Made by a program: the position numbers and the translations under genes
Notes under the pieces: model-generated
Seen by the model: the letters and a program-made list of their open reading frames with translations, nothing else
Database searches by the model: none
What the model was told of the DNA's origin: nothing
NCBI GenBank assembly: GCA_003254885.1
Contig: QANT01006635.1
Span: 1-32,872 of the forward strand
Source of the DNA: Purshia tridentata
Taxonomy: Eukaryota > Streptophyta > Magnoliopsida > Rosales > Rosaceae
Direction of reading: 5' to 3'
Length of the DNA: 32,872 bases
Part shown: positions 20,460 to 32,571 of the stretch, piece after piece
Position numbering within the stretch: the first letter of the stretch is position 1
Layout: each line of letters begins with the position of its first letter

Positions 20460-21291
20460 CATTTACCTTAAGCAACAAAATTGAATTTGCATAAGCTTTT
20501 CCAAATTTGAATCGTCAACAGTCGTGTGTACCACTAAATTCAACAAGCATCCAAACTTAAGCCTTAAAATCTATGACAAGAAGTCAAACACACCCAGAAC
20601 TGATTTTCATTTTTCAACCTTAAAGTGCCAATCCCCCTAACGCAATTTAGACAAGTCCACATTTTTCAGGTAAAATCAGAGATGGCCTTATCTTCAACAT
20701 CAGATATTATTAAAAATTCATGGATAAAGAAATGCTGCAGCATATTTTGTTAATGCGCACAGCATTAGTCAAGCTTGGAGAAATTGGGAAATCACTATTA
20801 ATGTGAAGGTGAGAATCAGAAATGTGAACTCCAAAAGAGTAAACTGATTCCCCCCTTTTTTTTCCCGAAAAAATAAATAAAGGGTGAAGGTGGTTAACCA
20901 CCAACAATGATCATAAACATATTGACGACCTGGACACCAGTAAAAGCAATACAATATCTTACTCTTTTAATCACAAATGACAATTTCATATTTCCCACAT
21001 ACTCTACAGCTTATGGCTTATAACAAGCTCTACAGGAATGGGCCATAATTTAGTAGCAAAGTGGGAAAGGAAAAAAAAAAAAGAAAAAAAGACAGATGAG
21101 AGAGAGAGTTCTAAGCTATAAACTTAGTTGAAAATGGACACCAGCCAATCTTATACGAGTGCCCCCTATACAAAAAAGGAAAGCACCCCACCAATAAATA
21201 ACTTGTATTTCATTCACAAGAGAAAACCAGCAAATTATTCTGCAGTGATTTTCCTGGTGATGCTCTGCTTTTGGGGTCTACTTAAACCAGC
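20460..21291. other. Intergenic: lectin promoter and 3' UTR of the kinase gene
   Basis: Both neighbours are transcribed leftward, so the kinase 3' UTR (just below 21292) and the lectin promoter share about 0.8 kb. Apart from A-rich tracts and a short GA run near 21097-21107, nothing is recognised. Confidence 0.6.
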
Positions 21292-24200
21292 TCAACGTCC
21301 AGAAACAAATAATGAATTGGTGGATATTTGGTTCCCTTCAGCCTGAAATTTTCTGACCTTTGCCTTGTCTATGCGGGCTCGTCTAACAGCTTCTTGGACC
21401 TGGAGATCATGGTCTTTCAGCATCTGATCCATGTTGCCAGAAGGAACTAGCAACGGACCTGAGTAGTGCATTTTGTGACCCTTTGATCCATAACCAACCT
21501 GAAATAAGCAGAAACAAAGGAGGATGTATCAGGAAATACGAAGAATAAATAAGAAAAACAAAGAATGATGTATTTTTACTAGAAAAAGGACATAACATTG
21601 TGAAGGAACGGGGTAGTACTAGTGACAAGATGGAATAAGTAATAAAATGCTGAAGAAAAGTAACAAGGAAATTCATCATGAGGGAATAATCATAAGTTCA
21701 ACTACTCACAATAATTGGATCTTTGTTGCTTCTAACATCTTCTTTTTTATAAGAACCCACAACAACCTGCTTTTGATCTTGTGGTAAAGGATCTGAGGCC
21801 TCCTTGAAGGAACCAGGAAACCTGCCAATTACTTTTGGAGCTTCCAGTTGTGAAGAACTAGACCTTTTTCTGCGTTCTTCAGACAACATACTCCTCCTTG
21901 CTGCCACTAAACCTGACATTGCTGACAAGTCTGCCCCAGTTGAAACCTTTGGAGCATCATCTGGGTTCTTAGTAGACTTTGCCCATGCAGCACGGTGAGA
22001 CAATGGCCCTGAGTGGGAAGCTCTCTTATGATTATGTCCAAGAGGTTCTATGCTCACTTCTACAGCTTGTGATGGCCTAGGTGGATCAATTGGAAATCCA
22101 GAAGCAACTTCTTCTGGATGAGGGTTAAACTTCTCACTCCGGCTCTTGGAATTGGATTGATCTTGTCTTTTCTGTAGCAAGAAATCCATTCTGTTAACAA
22201 ATATATATATATATACATCCCATATGATGTAGCAATACAAAATTCTTCACAAAATGCATATCAGTCTCGACTCTTGAAAAAACTATGAAAGAGAAATTTA
22301 AGTCCAACAGTCCATTGTTTTGAATAGTAACATGCAATGTGGATCAACAAAAACTATAAGTGAAGCAAATTATTTCAAAAAGCCAAATGTGGTGAAGTAA
22401 ATTAATCCATTGTTGAAGAATAATCCAGTCTGTAGTAGCCCATCAATCTTATGTGGAGTTAAATTACAATGGTAGAATACACCAGGTAAGCTTGGGTATT
22501 GTACCTCAAGTGAAAATTTGGAAAACCATATTTGTATGGTAAAAACCTTGAAAAAACTGAACCAATTTTAAGAGAATAAATAAAAAAGGTAAAATCATTT
22601 TCACAGGTTCCCTACAATAACATCAAATAAACATGTCATTCATATACTGCAAGCATGTGCAAAACCAAAGAGGCTGTCAAACAAATATCAACACACATAA
22701 CCAAATACAAAATAAATAACAATAGGGAAAGATGAGGGGCTTTATTGTTAAAATAACATCAGGTTACCTGCATTGACAAGACCAATTCAGCATTGGCATC
22801 AGGTGCTGGTATGGCTCGAGACTCTCTTGTTCCTCTCCTTTCAGGGTCAAGCCTTTGGCCCTTGCCTGCAGCTCCTTGTCTATCAATGTACATGAAATAA
22901 AAAATATATATATTACTATAAACATCACCCTCACTAGCAGTGGTAGGAACAGAAAAGGACGAAACAATAAATTTATAGGACGAAAATCAATATAAGTTCA
23001 CAATATTCCAACACATATTAAATCTATAAAAAATGACAGAATTCAACCACTAATCACCAGTACGCAAGAACAGATTTCTAAAATGACACAAGCTTAATCC
23101 CAAGAACATGTACTCTTGAGTTCACACCATCAAATTTGAAATTGTATTACAACTACAACCATAACTAGCGAAAAATTTACAGACCCAATTGATTTAGGCA
23201 AACCCCAGAGTCCGCACTCATACATTGCCACTAGTTAATCACTAAGCCTAACCATGCCATGATGTTTTCCGAGCACAGACAAGCATTAAGTTTCAATATT
23301 TTCCTATATTTGATAATAAGAAAACCAACAACCCCTTTTTAAAGGCTCTTTGCTAAGCCCTAGAAGCATGACTTCACCCACAGAAACAATGAATCAAGTG
23401 AGACTGGACTCACTCAAAACCTTACAGTGCATGAACCATTAGGGTTCTCATTGGACTGAACCATTAGGTTTCAATAATACCACATGTATAAGTAAATAAA
23501 ATAGTACTTCCAAGAAATGTACATATATATGGTGCAATGCCTTCTGTTGTAACTATAAAGTGAGAAAGATAGAATTCAACTTGTGGCAACGAGTCAGTTA
23601 CTAATTTCTGTAACAATATTCACCTTCTAGCTTCCTCATCCCGTACTTTAGCATCAAACTCTTTGCTGGGAGGATACTTTGGCAAACTTGATGGATCACA
23701 AGGAAGAGGTTTTGTCGTAAAGAACTGTGAAGAACGAAAAAACAAAATGAAAACGACATGAGAAAACACTAAAGCAAATTTATGATCTAAAAATTTTCAA
23801 AATAAACTACTTCTAACCAAAAAATAATGACTTCTAACCAAAAAATAATGATTTCCAAAAGTATCTAGCATAGAGGAGAGTGTTGAATGTTCATGTAAAA
23901 TAGAAAGACTCATGGTAGCCTATAACTATTTTGAAAAATATAGTCAGGAAAAAGAAAAACCAAACAAAACTGGCTGCAATCTGGATGGTTCACTTAACAT
24001 GATAGGCAAAGCTGATAAGTAGCTAACATTAGACAGCAGAAAAAAGGCCTTAATGAGTGAACATAATAGAATTAGGAGAGTACTATAAGTATACATCTGT
24101 TTTAAGTTGATATCTTACTTAAAAAGGACTTGAACATAGTAAAGTTGTACTTTTCAAAGCACCACAGGAAAGAGACTGAAAGCACAAAGATCTAGAATTC

Positions 24201-27200
24201 TAATACACGTGGCAGGCACACACAAAAAGATCTAGAATTGTGGTAAAAGAAAATATCAAAATAACTTAAAAGACTGTGCAGTGTGCAGCAAAAAGGATGG
24301 CAATACAAAGATATCATATAGGACTTTTTGTAAGATCCACACCTCACTCTTGAGAGCAGAAGCTGCAGATCCACGATCTGCAGGATCTATGGAAAGAAGG
24401 GTCTCCATTAGTGCTAAAGCTGGTGTGGGAAAGTCCTTGAAAGTTTCTGCAACACAGCGTCTATATGGCTGTTGGGGCTTAAATATGGTTGCATGAGGCA
24501 ACTTTGATTTTCTCCAATAATCCTCAGAAGGTGAGCCACAAAGCTTGAAAATCTTATGCAGTTGCTCAACCTACAAGGCAAAGAGCCACAAACCCCGATC
24601 ATTCTATATACATTACTCCATTACATCTAACAGAATCACAAGAGTTTTTCAAGGTAAAAAACAGAAAGGGACATCACAGTAGTAAGAGAATCGACACAAC
24701 TATAGAATTGTAGAGAAATTAAGTAATTTGAATGCGAAAAGAAACAGTAACAAAACTACCCCTAGACTACCAGCCTGTAACCACAAATATCTTCACAAAC
24801 AGATGAATTTACTTACAAGACCACCTCAAAGAACCATCTTACATCCTATAGCAAGCCATTTAGGAAAGAGAGGAAGACAAATCTTAAATACTACATTCAG
24901 ACTATGTAGTGTAGATCAAACTTAACAAAAAAAAAAAGGCGATTTTCTTATAGGGAAAAAAAAAATGATGATTCATAAAGCCACAAGACATGCCAGATGC
25001 CATCACTAGGGTTGTGTTGGAAAATCACACAAAAACAGGTCAGGAATAAGGATTTATTAAAAAAGGTATGGCCTACTTTAATGATGATATCAAGATTCAA
25101 ACGATCAGTTGTGCTAAAGAATAGGAGTAGCTTCCCTAGCAGATTTTCTATTCCCCCGTTATTCTTCCACCAGCTAGAAAATATTCAGTTTAAACACACA
25201 AACATGAAATCTCTATCAGCCATGTAGATTAAATCCAGATGAACGGTAAAGAATTCATAAAACCAATCAATAAAATGAAACTAACAATATGCCACTCAAC
25301 AGCTTTGAAAGGAGCCTCTAAGCCATGAAAGCTGCATTGATATCTTTTCCTCAACATCTTCAGCAGGATATTAATGTTCATGTTATGTAGAAGTGCCCTA
25401 GAAATTATAGAACTGTGTATCTCAGAATTTTTATTTTAATGGGTATAAATCTGTGAATTTCAAACTACACTGGAGTAAAATCAGATCATCTAACTCTAAT
25501 TTGCAGAGTCCAAATATTTGTTTGGATTTTAACATAGGTAGACCAGGAAACCACTTGGAATTTTAAACACTGCAAGCCATGGAGAGTAACCGTAGACATA
25601 TGTGTATGTGTGTTTTTGTGTGTGTGCATGCATTTGTGCCACCATGATTTTGGAAGATAACAAGTAGTGAAGAGCATCTACTCTACATTTTCAGAGGGAA
25701 ACGACTATAAATACCTCAGTTCTTCCAGGCATAATAGGCTTGCCGGCATACAGTTCAGCGAGTATGCAACCTGTACTCCATAAATCCACAGCAGTCCCAT
25801 AGTAAGTAGCACCAAGTAAAAGCTCTGGCGGCCGGTACCAAAGAGTTACAACACGGCTTGTTAGGGGCAGATTTTGACGGGGATCAAAAAAACTTGCCAG
25901 ACCAAAGTCCGCAATTTTCAACATGCCACTGTTGTCAATTAGAAGGTTGGAACCTTTAATATCACGATGCAGAACACCACGACTGTGACAATGATCAAGT
26001 CCGCATAATAGTTGCTGCATGTAACATTTAACCTGCCAAAAAATCAATGAAATCTCAATGCCTCCATCCAAACTGAACAATCTTGATATTAGCATACTGT
26101 AAGTTCTGTGATAACATATATAGATGAATTGGAACCACAAGATAGTATGCACACAACTATGCAAGTACTATGATAAACAAAATACATCAGAGGAATCACT
26201 GGATGCAGAGGGTGAGGAAAACTACATGGTAGGAACCACAGTAACTTGTTATTTTTAGCAAAATCTACTGTTAAGTACCTGGGCTTCTGTAAATTTCAGA
26301 CCAGGGTGTGAAGCAAGTCCTGCTAGATCATGCTCCATGTACTCAAAAACAAGGTACAAGCTGCAAGACATCCTTGAAGTAACTAGACCTTCTAGCTTTA
26401 TTACATTTTGATGATCAAGCCTTCGTAAAATGTGAATTTCCCTTGCCATAAAGCGAACACTTTCAGGTTCCAGGTTATCAAACCTCACTTTCTTCAAAGC
26501 AACGATTTTCTTTTGATCAAGATCACGAGCCCTATAAACGTTACTATAAGTTCCCTGACCAATCTGCATAAAATAAATGTTAAGACAACCAAAACTGGTA
26601 CACAGGTATGGCAATCTAAAGAGTATGTGCTACAGACAGACTAAAAAAAAGACCTAGCATAATCATATTGCTTCTTGGAAGAACTGGATAACAATCCAAT
26701 CTTTATTGAATATTGTAAATCTATTGCTTTTCTCATGTTTCAAATTGTGAAAATCCGAGAGCTACATATGCATAGTGCCCAACAAGCAAAAGACAGATAT
26801 GCAGAAGATGATTGGCAGAGTTAATAGAAACAAGAAACATCAATCTCCTTAATCACAGATCAACCAAATCTTATAGGCACCCGCAATCCCATTGAGATAT
26901 TGCACACTCAACCTCTCCACCAAAAATAAAGTCCAGAGAATCCCAAAAAAATTATGCTTAAGAATTAATTTGTGGGCACCCATTTGATCAGTCTATCACC
27001 CACAAATGATCCAATATCTTCTCTTGATTTATTTTAGTTATTAATTGAGTAGCTGCTGGAATACGCTAAGGATTTGAAAATAGAGGGGTATGGTAAGAGA
27101 GTTTTCATTGATCAACTGTTGTATGCAGATCTCAATCTTAACTTTTGATTGCTTTCTTGAAACCAACTAATTGTGAATATGTTCCAATTTATATGCTTCA

Positions 27201-28354
27201 ACACAGATAATATCTTGACGATGATTGAGGTAAATGCATACCAAGTACATGGTAATTATGGTTTCACTTTTAACATTCTTCAAACAAGTAAGTACGAATT
27301 TTCAGCATTGTGATAAATCAGGGGGGAGAAGATACTTTTAAAATCCGCTCGCTTTAGATGGATAATTATTTTTTGGTGTTTCTCTACACCTTTTATATAC
27401 AATGCTTTAAACCTCTCAGTGTATAATAGCCCTTATTGCAGATTAGCTTTTACTTATTAAAGGTTTTCGGATTTACTAAGTAAAGATTACACAAAAAGTA
27501 AAATAGCGAATTTTGCACCAGGATATGAATTCCATGTTTCCCATTCATAAATATACCTTAAAACAACATTCTAATTAAGGAGGTCAAAATAAAGTAATTT
27601 GCTCGCTCTCTAAAACAACTCTCCAATCTGGGCAATACGTAATGACAGTAATACTGCCCTCTGACCCCAGACTAAACTCGGCTACTTCTATTAAAGGAAA
27701 AAAAAAGTTTTACAATAGGTTAGTTTTGAACCAAAAGGAAACATATTTCAACGGAGTATCAAACCAAATTCAATCTCAACAAAAAAAAATTTTTAAATTT
27801 TTTTTTTTAAAAGACAACAAAATGTCCATGGATTAATCAATAAAGAAAAATAGAAAATAATAGAAATCTGCCTTGGACCAAGAAAGAAGCATACTTTATC
27901 TAAACAAGAAATAAACAAACTTTATCTAAACGAAAAAGAAGCATACTTTATCTAGCTTCTCAAATGAATCCGCACGACGTGGTATCCATCCCTTGATGGC
28001 CTCTCCAGCAACTGCAGCTAGCCAAGAGGGCCACCCTGCTGCAACCTGCTCCCCTTCTGCAGCCTTTGGAATGCTACCCATCCCAGGATGTTGAGCAGCA
28101 ACATACTCCATCTTCTCCCTCTTCCTCTCAAAATACTCACCATGTGATCGAACAGGCCCATTCAATTGCTTATCAATCAACATTGCTCTCCCATCATTGC
28201 CATCATAGCGATCTTTTGCTCGATAAGCTTCCTCCCTCCTTGATGAAGCCACTCTTGTGGGCCGCAAGTCTGATGCTGCCTTGCTTGACAACCGCTCTCT
28301 GGGGCTCTCCTTGCTATCCTCAATAGCAGAGGGCTTGCAATAAATGCAACCCAT
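21292..28354 (-). CDS. CDK-like Ser/Thr protein kinase with N-myristoylation motif (At1g54610/IBS1 type)
   Basis: Eight coding exons in gene order: 28354-27947, 26563-26279, 26032-25715, 24570-24343, 23724-23624, 22879-22768, 22171-21710, 21498-21292, giving 706 aa. The N terminus MGCIYCKPSAI allows Gly2 myristoylation and Cys palmitoylation, so membrane attachment is likely. The kinase domain starts near 137: GQGTYS loop at 138-143, ATP-binding Lys160 (VALKKVRF), PESVRF at 169-174 in place of the cyclin-helix PSTAIRE with Glu178, HRDIKGSNLL with Asp255, DFG at 273-275, and RVVTLWYRPPELLLG with Thr294. All catalytic residues are present, so it should be active. A long basic/Ser-rich tail follows (KRQDQSNSKSRSEKFN; MHYSGPLLVPSGNMDQML near the C terminus), typical of this plant subfamily. 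Arabidopsis relatives include At1g54610 and IBS1 (priming of defence); function here is inferred. The upstream in-frame codon at 28405 is GTG, so MGC is the first Met. Confidence 0.95.
22172..23623 (-). other. Kinase introns 5 (22880-23623) and 6 (22172-22767)
   Basis: Two introns of 744 and 596 bp flank the small exon 22879-22768. Donors are AAG|GTGAAT and CAG|GTAACC; acceptors are TTGATAG and TTGCTACAG. They contain an AT microsatellite near 22200-22215 but no gene or element that I recognise. Confidence 0.75.
23725..24342 (-). other. Kinase intron 4 (618 bp)
   Basis: The intron runs from donor GAG|GTGTGG to acceptor TTCACAG. It contains a 21-bp exact tandem repeat at 23809-23850 and nothing else recognisable. 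Confidence 0.75.
23809..23850. repeat. 21-bp tandem repeat, two copies
   Basis: ACTTCTAACCAAAAAATAAT followed by G is repeated exactly twice, at 23809-23829 and 23830-23850, inside kinase intron 4. Confidence 0.9.
24571..25714 (-). other. Kinase intron 3 (1144 bp)
   Basis: The intron runs from donor GAG|GTATTT to acceptor CCTTGTAG. A TG-rich microsatellite-like stretch lies near 25598-25630. No internal gene is supported; short frames within lack homology. Confidence 0.75.
26564..27946 (-). other. Kinase intron 1 (1383 bp)
   Basis: The largest intron of the kinase gene separates the N-terminal MGC region from the kinase domain. The donor is AAA|GTATGC and the acceptor TTTATGCAG. Its 5' part contains the extra copies of a 26-bp repeat that includes the donor, and an A/T homopolymer patch near 27780-27812. 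No other element is recognised. Confidence 0.8.
27877..27954 (-). repeat. 26-bp triplication spanning the kinase exon 1 donor site
   Basis: On the minus strand three units start TAGATAAAGT at 27954, 27928 and 27902, exactly 26 bp apart. Units 1 and 3 read TAGATAAAGTATGCTTCTTT and unit 2 reads TAGATAAAGTTTGTTTATTT. Unit 1 holds the last codons of exon 1 (LDK) and the donor GTATGC. Unit 3 carries an identical copy of that donor 52 bp into the intron. Confidence 0.9.
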
Positions 28355-29060
28355 TATGCACCAAAACCACCCACAAGAAGGCCCTCCTTTAGAACCAATG
28401 TTCACAGCCTCAAGATTTTTTGCATTCGTACACTACAATCTTCATCCTCCACGCCCATGATTACAATACTCTAACACCAAAACCCCCCATACACAAAAAA
28501 TTTATAACTAAAAATTAAAAAATAGTCAAACTAAAACCCAGAATTCATCTCATCGAATATATATGAGCTATCAATCACCAAATGTGTGCCACCAAATCCA
28601 CCTACTCACAAACACGACAAATTCCGACTTTTTACAATAAGCAAATCCTAATTTCAGACACCCAAAGCCTATAATCTTGAAAATCTTCAATCTTTCAGCA
28701 GACTAACATAAAGTCAGCACATAATAGCTCAAAAATGCCATTTCTTGCACAGCAAATGCATACTCTCAATGTAACAAACAAGGCCCACTAATTCACAACA
28801 AACGAATCCCTAAATTCCAAAAACCCAAAAAACCCAGATAAAATCTGCAAAATGTTGAGAGTACCTTCAACAGAAAGTACCTTGAAAATGGCTCCTTTTT
28901 GTGTTCAGTGAACACGTCCAATCCAAGCATCAAACCCACCAACCCACACACAGAGTGAGAGAAAGAGAGAAATTGAAACCCTAGAGAGCTAATTAGGGCT
29001 TGGAGAACAGGGACAATGATCAAAGGGAACACAGGGAATTGAGAGAGACACGTAGAGTGA
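28355..29060 (-). promoter_or_regulatory. Kinase 5' leader with probable leader intron
   Basis: A candidate leader intron runs from 28864 (GAAG|GTACTC) or 28880 (CAAG|GTACTT) to 28433 (acceptor GATTGTAG). The two donors are 16 bp apart in near-identical words. Upstream, the leader is rich in CTCTC (28958-28970) and holds a telo-box-like AAACCCTA at 28976-28983, a motif known from plant promoters and leaders. The transcription start is not determined. Confidence 0.45.
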
Positions 29061-30545
29061 GAGTTTCATCGGAGAATTAAAAAATGAACAAAGGAAACCA
29101 TAAACTCATGTATAATAATTTATAACTAATAAAATGGATGGAGGAGTAAAATTTTTTTGATAAGAGTGAGAATGGGGAGTTGTCCCCGGCACAGCAGTAG
29201 CAGCTTTCAGTGAAGTGAAAAGACTGTGTAGAAACCCAAAGCGTCGAGACATTCTTCTCACATCACCATCTTTACACGCGCCATTTTTTTAATGAACTGG
29301 TTTAACTTTCGGTGATATAAATTATAATCATATAACTAGTTGATATTATAATTTACAATTGAATAACATAATAATACCTATATTTTTATATTTTATTATA
29401 TAAAAATTCTTTAATTTTAAGATAAAAATTATCTTTTGGATCCAAAGTCAGCTCCTATCCCATAAGTTTTTTTAAAACTTAACTTAACTACTCTATTGCC
29501 ATTAATAGAAGAACAAAAAAAACGTTGTTTCTTAAAAAGTAAAAATTATTTTCAACACTCTTGTTAATATACACTAAAATAATTCTTAAAATATAGACCA
29601 CATTGTCTTTACATAACCAAAATTTACTTTCTAACTAAATCACTATCTTCTATCTTAATTCAAAATGGTGGGATTATTGGGAATAAATTTTCCTCATAGC
29701 TAATTCATCTTCTTTCATATTATTCCTCCAAGTTATAAAACATCATTTATATTCTTTTTTAAATATATATGATATCATATCTTATCTAATTATATGCATC
29801 AAACAAGGGCCTTAGTGACATGTAAATCATATGTTAATGTCATGTAATATAACTAATTTACATGTTATAATATAAGTAAGCAACGAATTTATACTTATAA
29901 GATATAGAAGTAAACATACACTTTATATTATAATACATAGATTGATTAACCATGTGACAGTATAATGGGTATAGGAAATAATTTAATTCGTACTTTGCTA
30001 TTGAAATATATTTATTTATGCAGTTATTAGGTTGCCTAGTTAGAAGGGCCGTGAAATTTCCCACTTTGCATCTAAATTCAATTCGCTTTTTCCAAATCAA
30101 ATATATATATATAATCATTTACCTTTTACAAATATAAGAGCGAAATGCATAATAAAAAAAACACTTATATCATGGAGATTAATTACCCATTTTTGGCCAA
30201 ATGAAAATTAACTACATTCTCCCATTGTAATATTTTTTTATTCAAATGAAATAATTACTTTTACTTTTTACCTAACATTCCATGATTTGGTCTCTTATTG
30301 AATACAAAATTTTTAAATAAACTTGAGATGCATACAATCACTCACAAACTAAATATACCAAGTAAGTTTAGATACTTTTCTATCCAAAAGAATTTAACTC
30401 AATAAATTTTTCTTTATTTGGGATAAAGGAGATTAAAACTTGAGAAATCTCTCCAGATTAGAAAGATAAATACTATTAACCTAACAATTAGTTGATAAAA
30501 ACTATACACTTGAGTTTACATATCGTGCTTTTTCTATTTATAATA
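29061..30545. other. Upstream region of the kinase gene and AT-rich intergenic DNA
   Basis: The part nearest 29.1-29.3 kb is presumably the kinase promoter, with a brief GC-richer patch near 29180-29285. Beyond that is AT-rich sequence without a supported gene; frames around 29.9-30.1 kb are low-complexity. Confidence 0.55.
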
Positions 30546-30700
30546 AATAACATGTGTTAACATAAAAAGACAAAAAAAAAAAGGTTAATAATATTAAAAT
30601 GGTAATTTTTCACAAGGTGCGAGAATAACATGTGTTAACATAAAAAGACAAAAAAAAAAGGTTAATAATATTAAAATGGTAATTTTTCACAAGGTGCGAG
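30546..30700. repeat. Near-perfect tandem duplication, 77-78 bp unit
   Basis: Copy 1 (30546-30623) and copy 2 (30624-30700) both run from AATAACATGTGTTAACATAA to TTTTTCACAAGGTGCGAG. They differ only by one A in the poly(A) run, so the duplication is probably recent. Confidence 0.95.
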
Positions 30701-31398
30701 TGCATCTCACATGCTTGGAAGGGAGTGTGTAGATAGTACAAATATCCTTCCTCTCTTACTCTATTCTCTCCGCAGTTCATAGTTTAAAGGTTTTGTTGAT
30801 TCAACGATTAATGTCGTTGGCATTTCCACTGCTTTATCAGTTTCCTTCATAAAAACTGTTAGGTGAGAAAATTACTGTCCATTCCAAATCGCTCACAAAA
30901 AGTCATATACTCTTCTTTTTCTTTGGGAAATAATCATATACTATTTATGTCTAAAATGCTAAATTCCAAAAAAAAAAAAAAACTGATCTGGGGTTTATGT
31001 ATAAAATCTTTTGATTATGCTATCAAATTTTATACTTGAATTTAATTTATATCGTGTGGTATAAATTTTAGGATTTTCCTTTACAGTTTAGAGTTTGATA
31101 ATAAAATATTGAATTGTAAAAGATTTAACTTAAAATGTGAGTCAAAATATTTCCATTATATGTTTCCAAAATGGGCATCTTATATCATTGGACCTAACCA
31201 AAAAACACTTTGTTTGACTGTCTTATAATTATTGGAACAATAAGATTTTTTGTTGCTCACTATCAGGTATCTGAATGCAGGTTTTAATAAGCTAGTTAAA
31301 ATAATTCTTTTATTTGTAAATAAAAAAGTAAATGTGCTACAAAGCCTACAATCAAACTTTTTTAGCAACTATTTTTGGAGCTTATTGTATAATGACTA

Positions 31399-31454
31399 TT
31401 CAAATTTGGTTAACCAACCATGTAACAATGGTTTCAAATTTGGTTAACCAACCA
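31399..31454. repeat. 22-bp direct repeat with an internal palindrome
   Basis: TTCAAATTTGGTTAACCAAC plus CA occurs at 31399-31420 and again at 31433-31454. Each copy includes the palindrome TGGTTAACCA. The spacing is 34 bp. Confidence 0.9.
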
Positions 31455-32549
31455 AGAAAAATTGAAGAGGGTAGAGCTCATAGATATTAGGCTAAGGACA
31501 TGTTTAAAAATTATTGCGAGTAAAAGAGTATGTTAATGTATATATGGAGGTCCACCAAAGGTGCATTGATTACAGACCCATGAATGACCCAACAAGAGCT
31601 GTCCATGTCTATTAAATTTGTGACCAGTAGATCCATATGATAATTAGTACATGAAATTTATGGCTATGTCTTCTCTCTCTCGAACAAAGAAAAACTCCAT
31701 GGGCATTTCAAGTTTTAGCCTCTATTTAGCTGTGGGCCCACTCTTTTCATGACTCACAAACATTTAATAATTTTTTTATTTTTGGTCCAAAACAACTATA
31801 TTGGAATTTAAGAGTTAAGCATTTCAGTTTAATACTGAATTTTTAAAATGTTTTTTGTATAATATAAAAAATATAAAATGAGGTCGTTTTAAATATAAGT
31901 AAAAAACAAAAGCTGAACAGAGGATCTGAATCCAGCCATAAGTGTCTCTTTTTTGTTTTGGACAAAGCAATTATAGTCTGTATTTTAGTTACCCAACTCT
32001 TCTTTACATAGAAAATACATAGAAAACTAGCATTTGAATAATTTGTGGCTATACTCATACACATCAATTTTAAGGGGCCTGCACCGAATGGCCGCCTTAG
32101 TAATTAAAATTGGAAATATAATATTTGACATTGCATGGGAATCGATTTTTAGACTATTTATTTATTTTTGTTTGGATCTATGGAAACAAATTAATAATTT
32201 CTTTTCTCTTTTGATGACTGGAAATTATATATTTTTAAAACATATATTTTGGCCTCTACGAAAATTGTATGAGCCAATAAGGGCTCATAGTCATGGTCAA
32301 AGTTGTAGAGCTTCTATTTATTTCCTTAAGCATAGATTCGTCTCTTATTTTTGGTATCTTATAAATTATATGTTAGTTCGAAACATGCATAGTAAGTTAT
32401 TTTTAATATGATACGATAATATGACTTAAAATTTAACAAAATTTACAATTAAGATTAAATATTACTTATAATTATATATGAACATAAGATGCATCTCTCC
32501 TATAGAGAGAAAATGTGGAAAGAGAGATTAAGTTACTGTGCATTTGTGC

Positions 32550-32571
32550 CGAAACGTAGCGCTACGTCTCG
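32550..32571. repeat. 22-bp near-perfect palindrome
   Basis: The core ACGTAGCGCTACGT (32554-32567) is a perfect 14-bp palindrome. It extends to 22 bp, CGAAACGT..ACGTCTCG, with a single mismatched pair. It stands out in an AT-rich background. Confidence 0.8.

Noticed and set aside
32034..32411. 125-codon plus-strand open frame
   Set aside because: The composition is AT-driven and hydrophobic, with no recognisable domain, no splice partners and no coding signature. The direct ATG context is poor.
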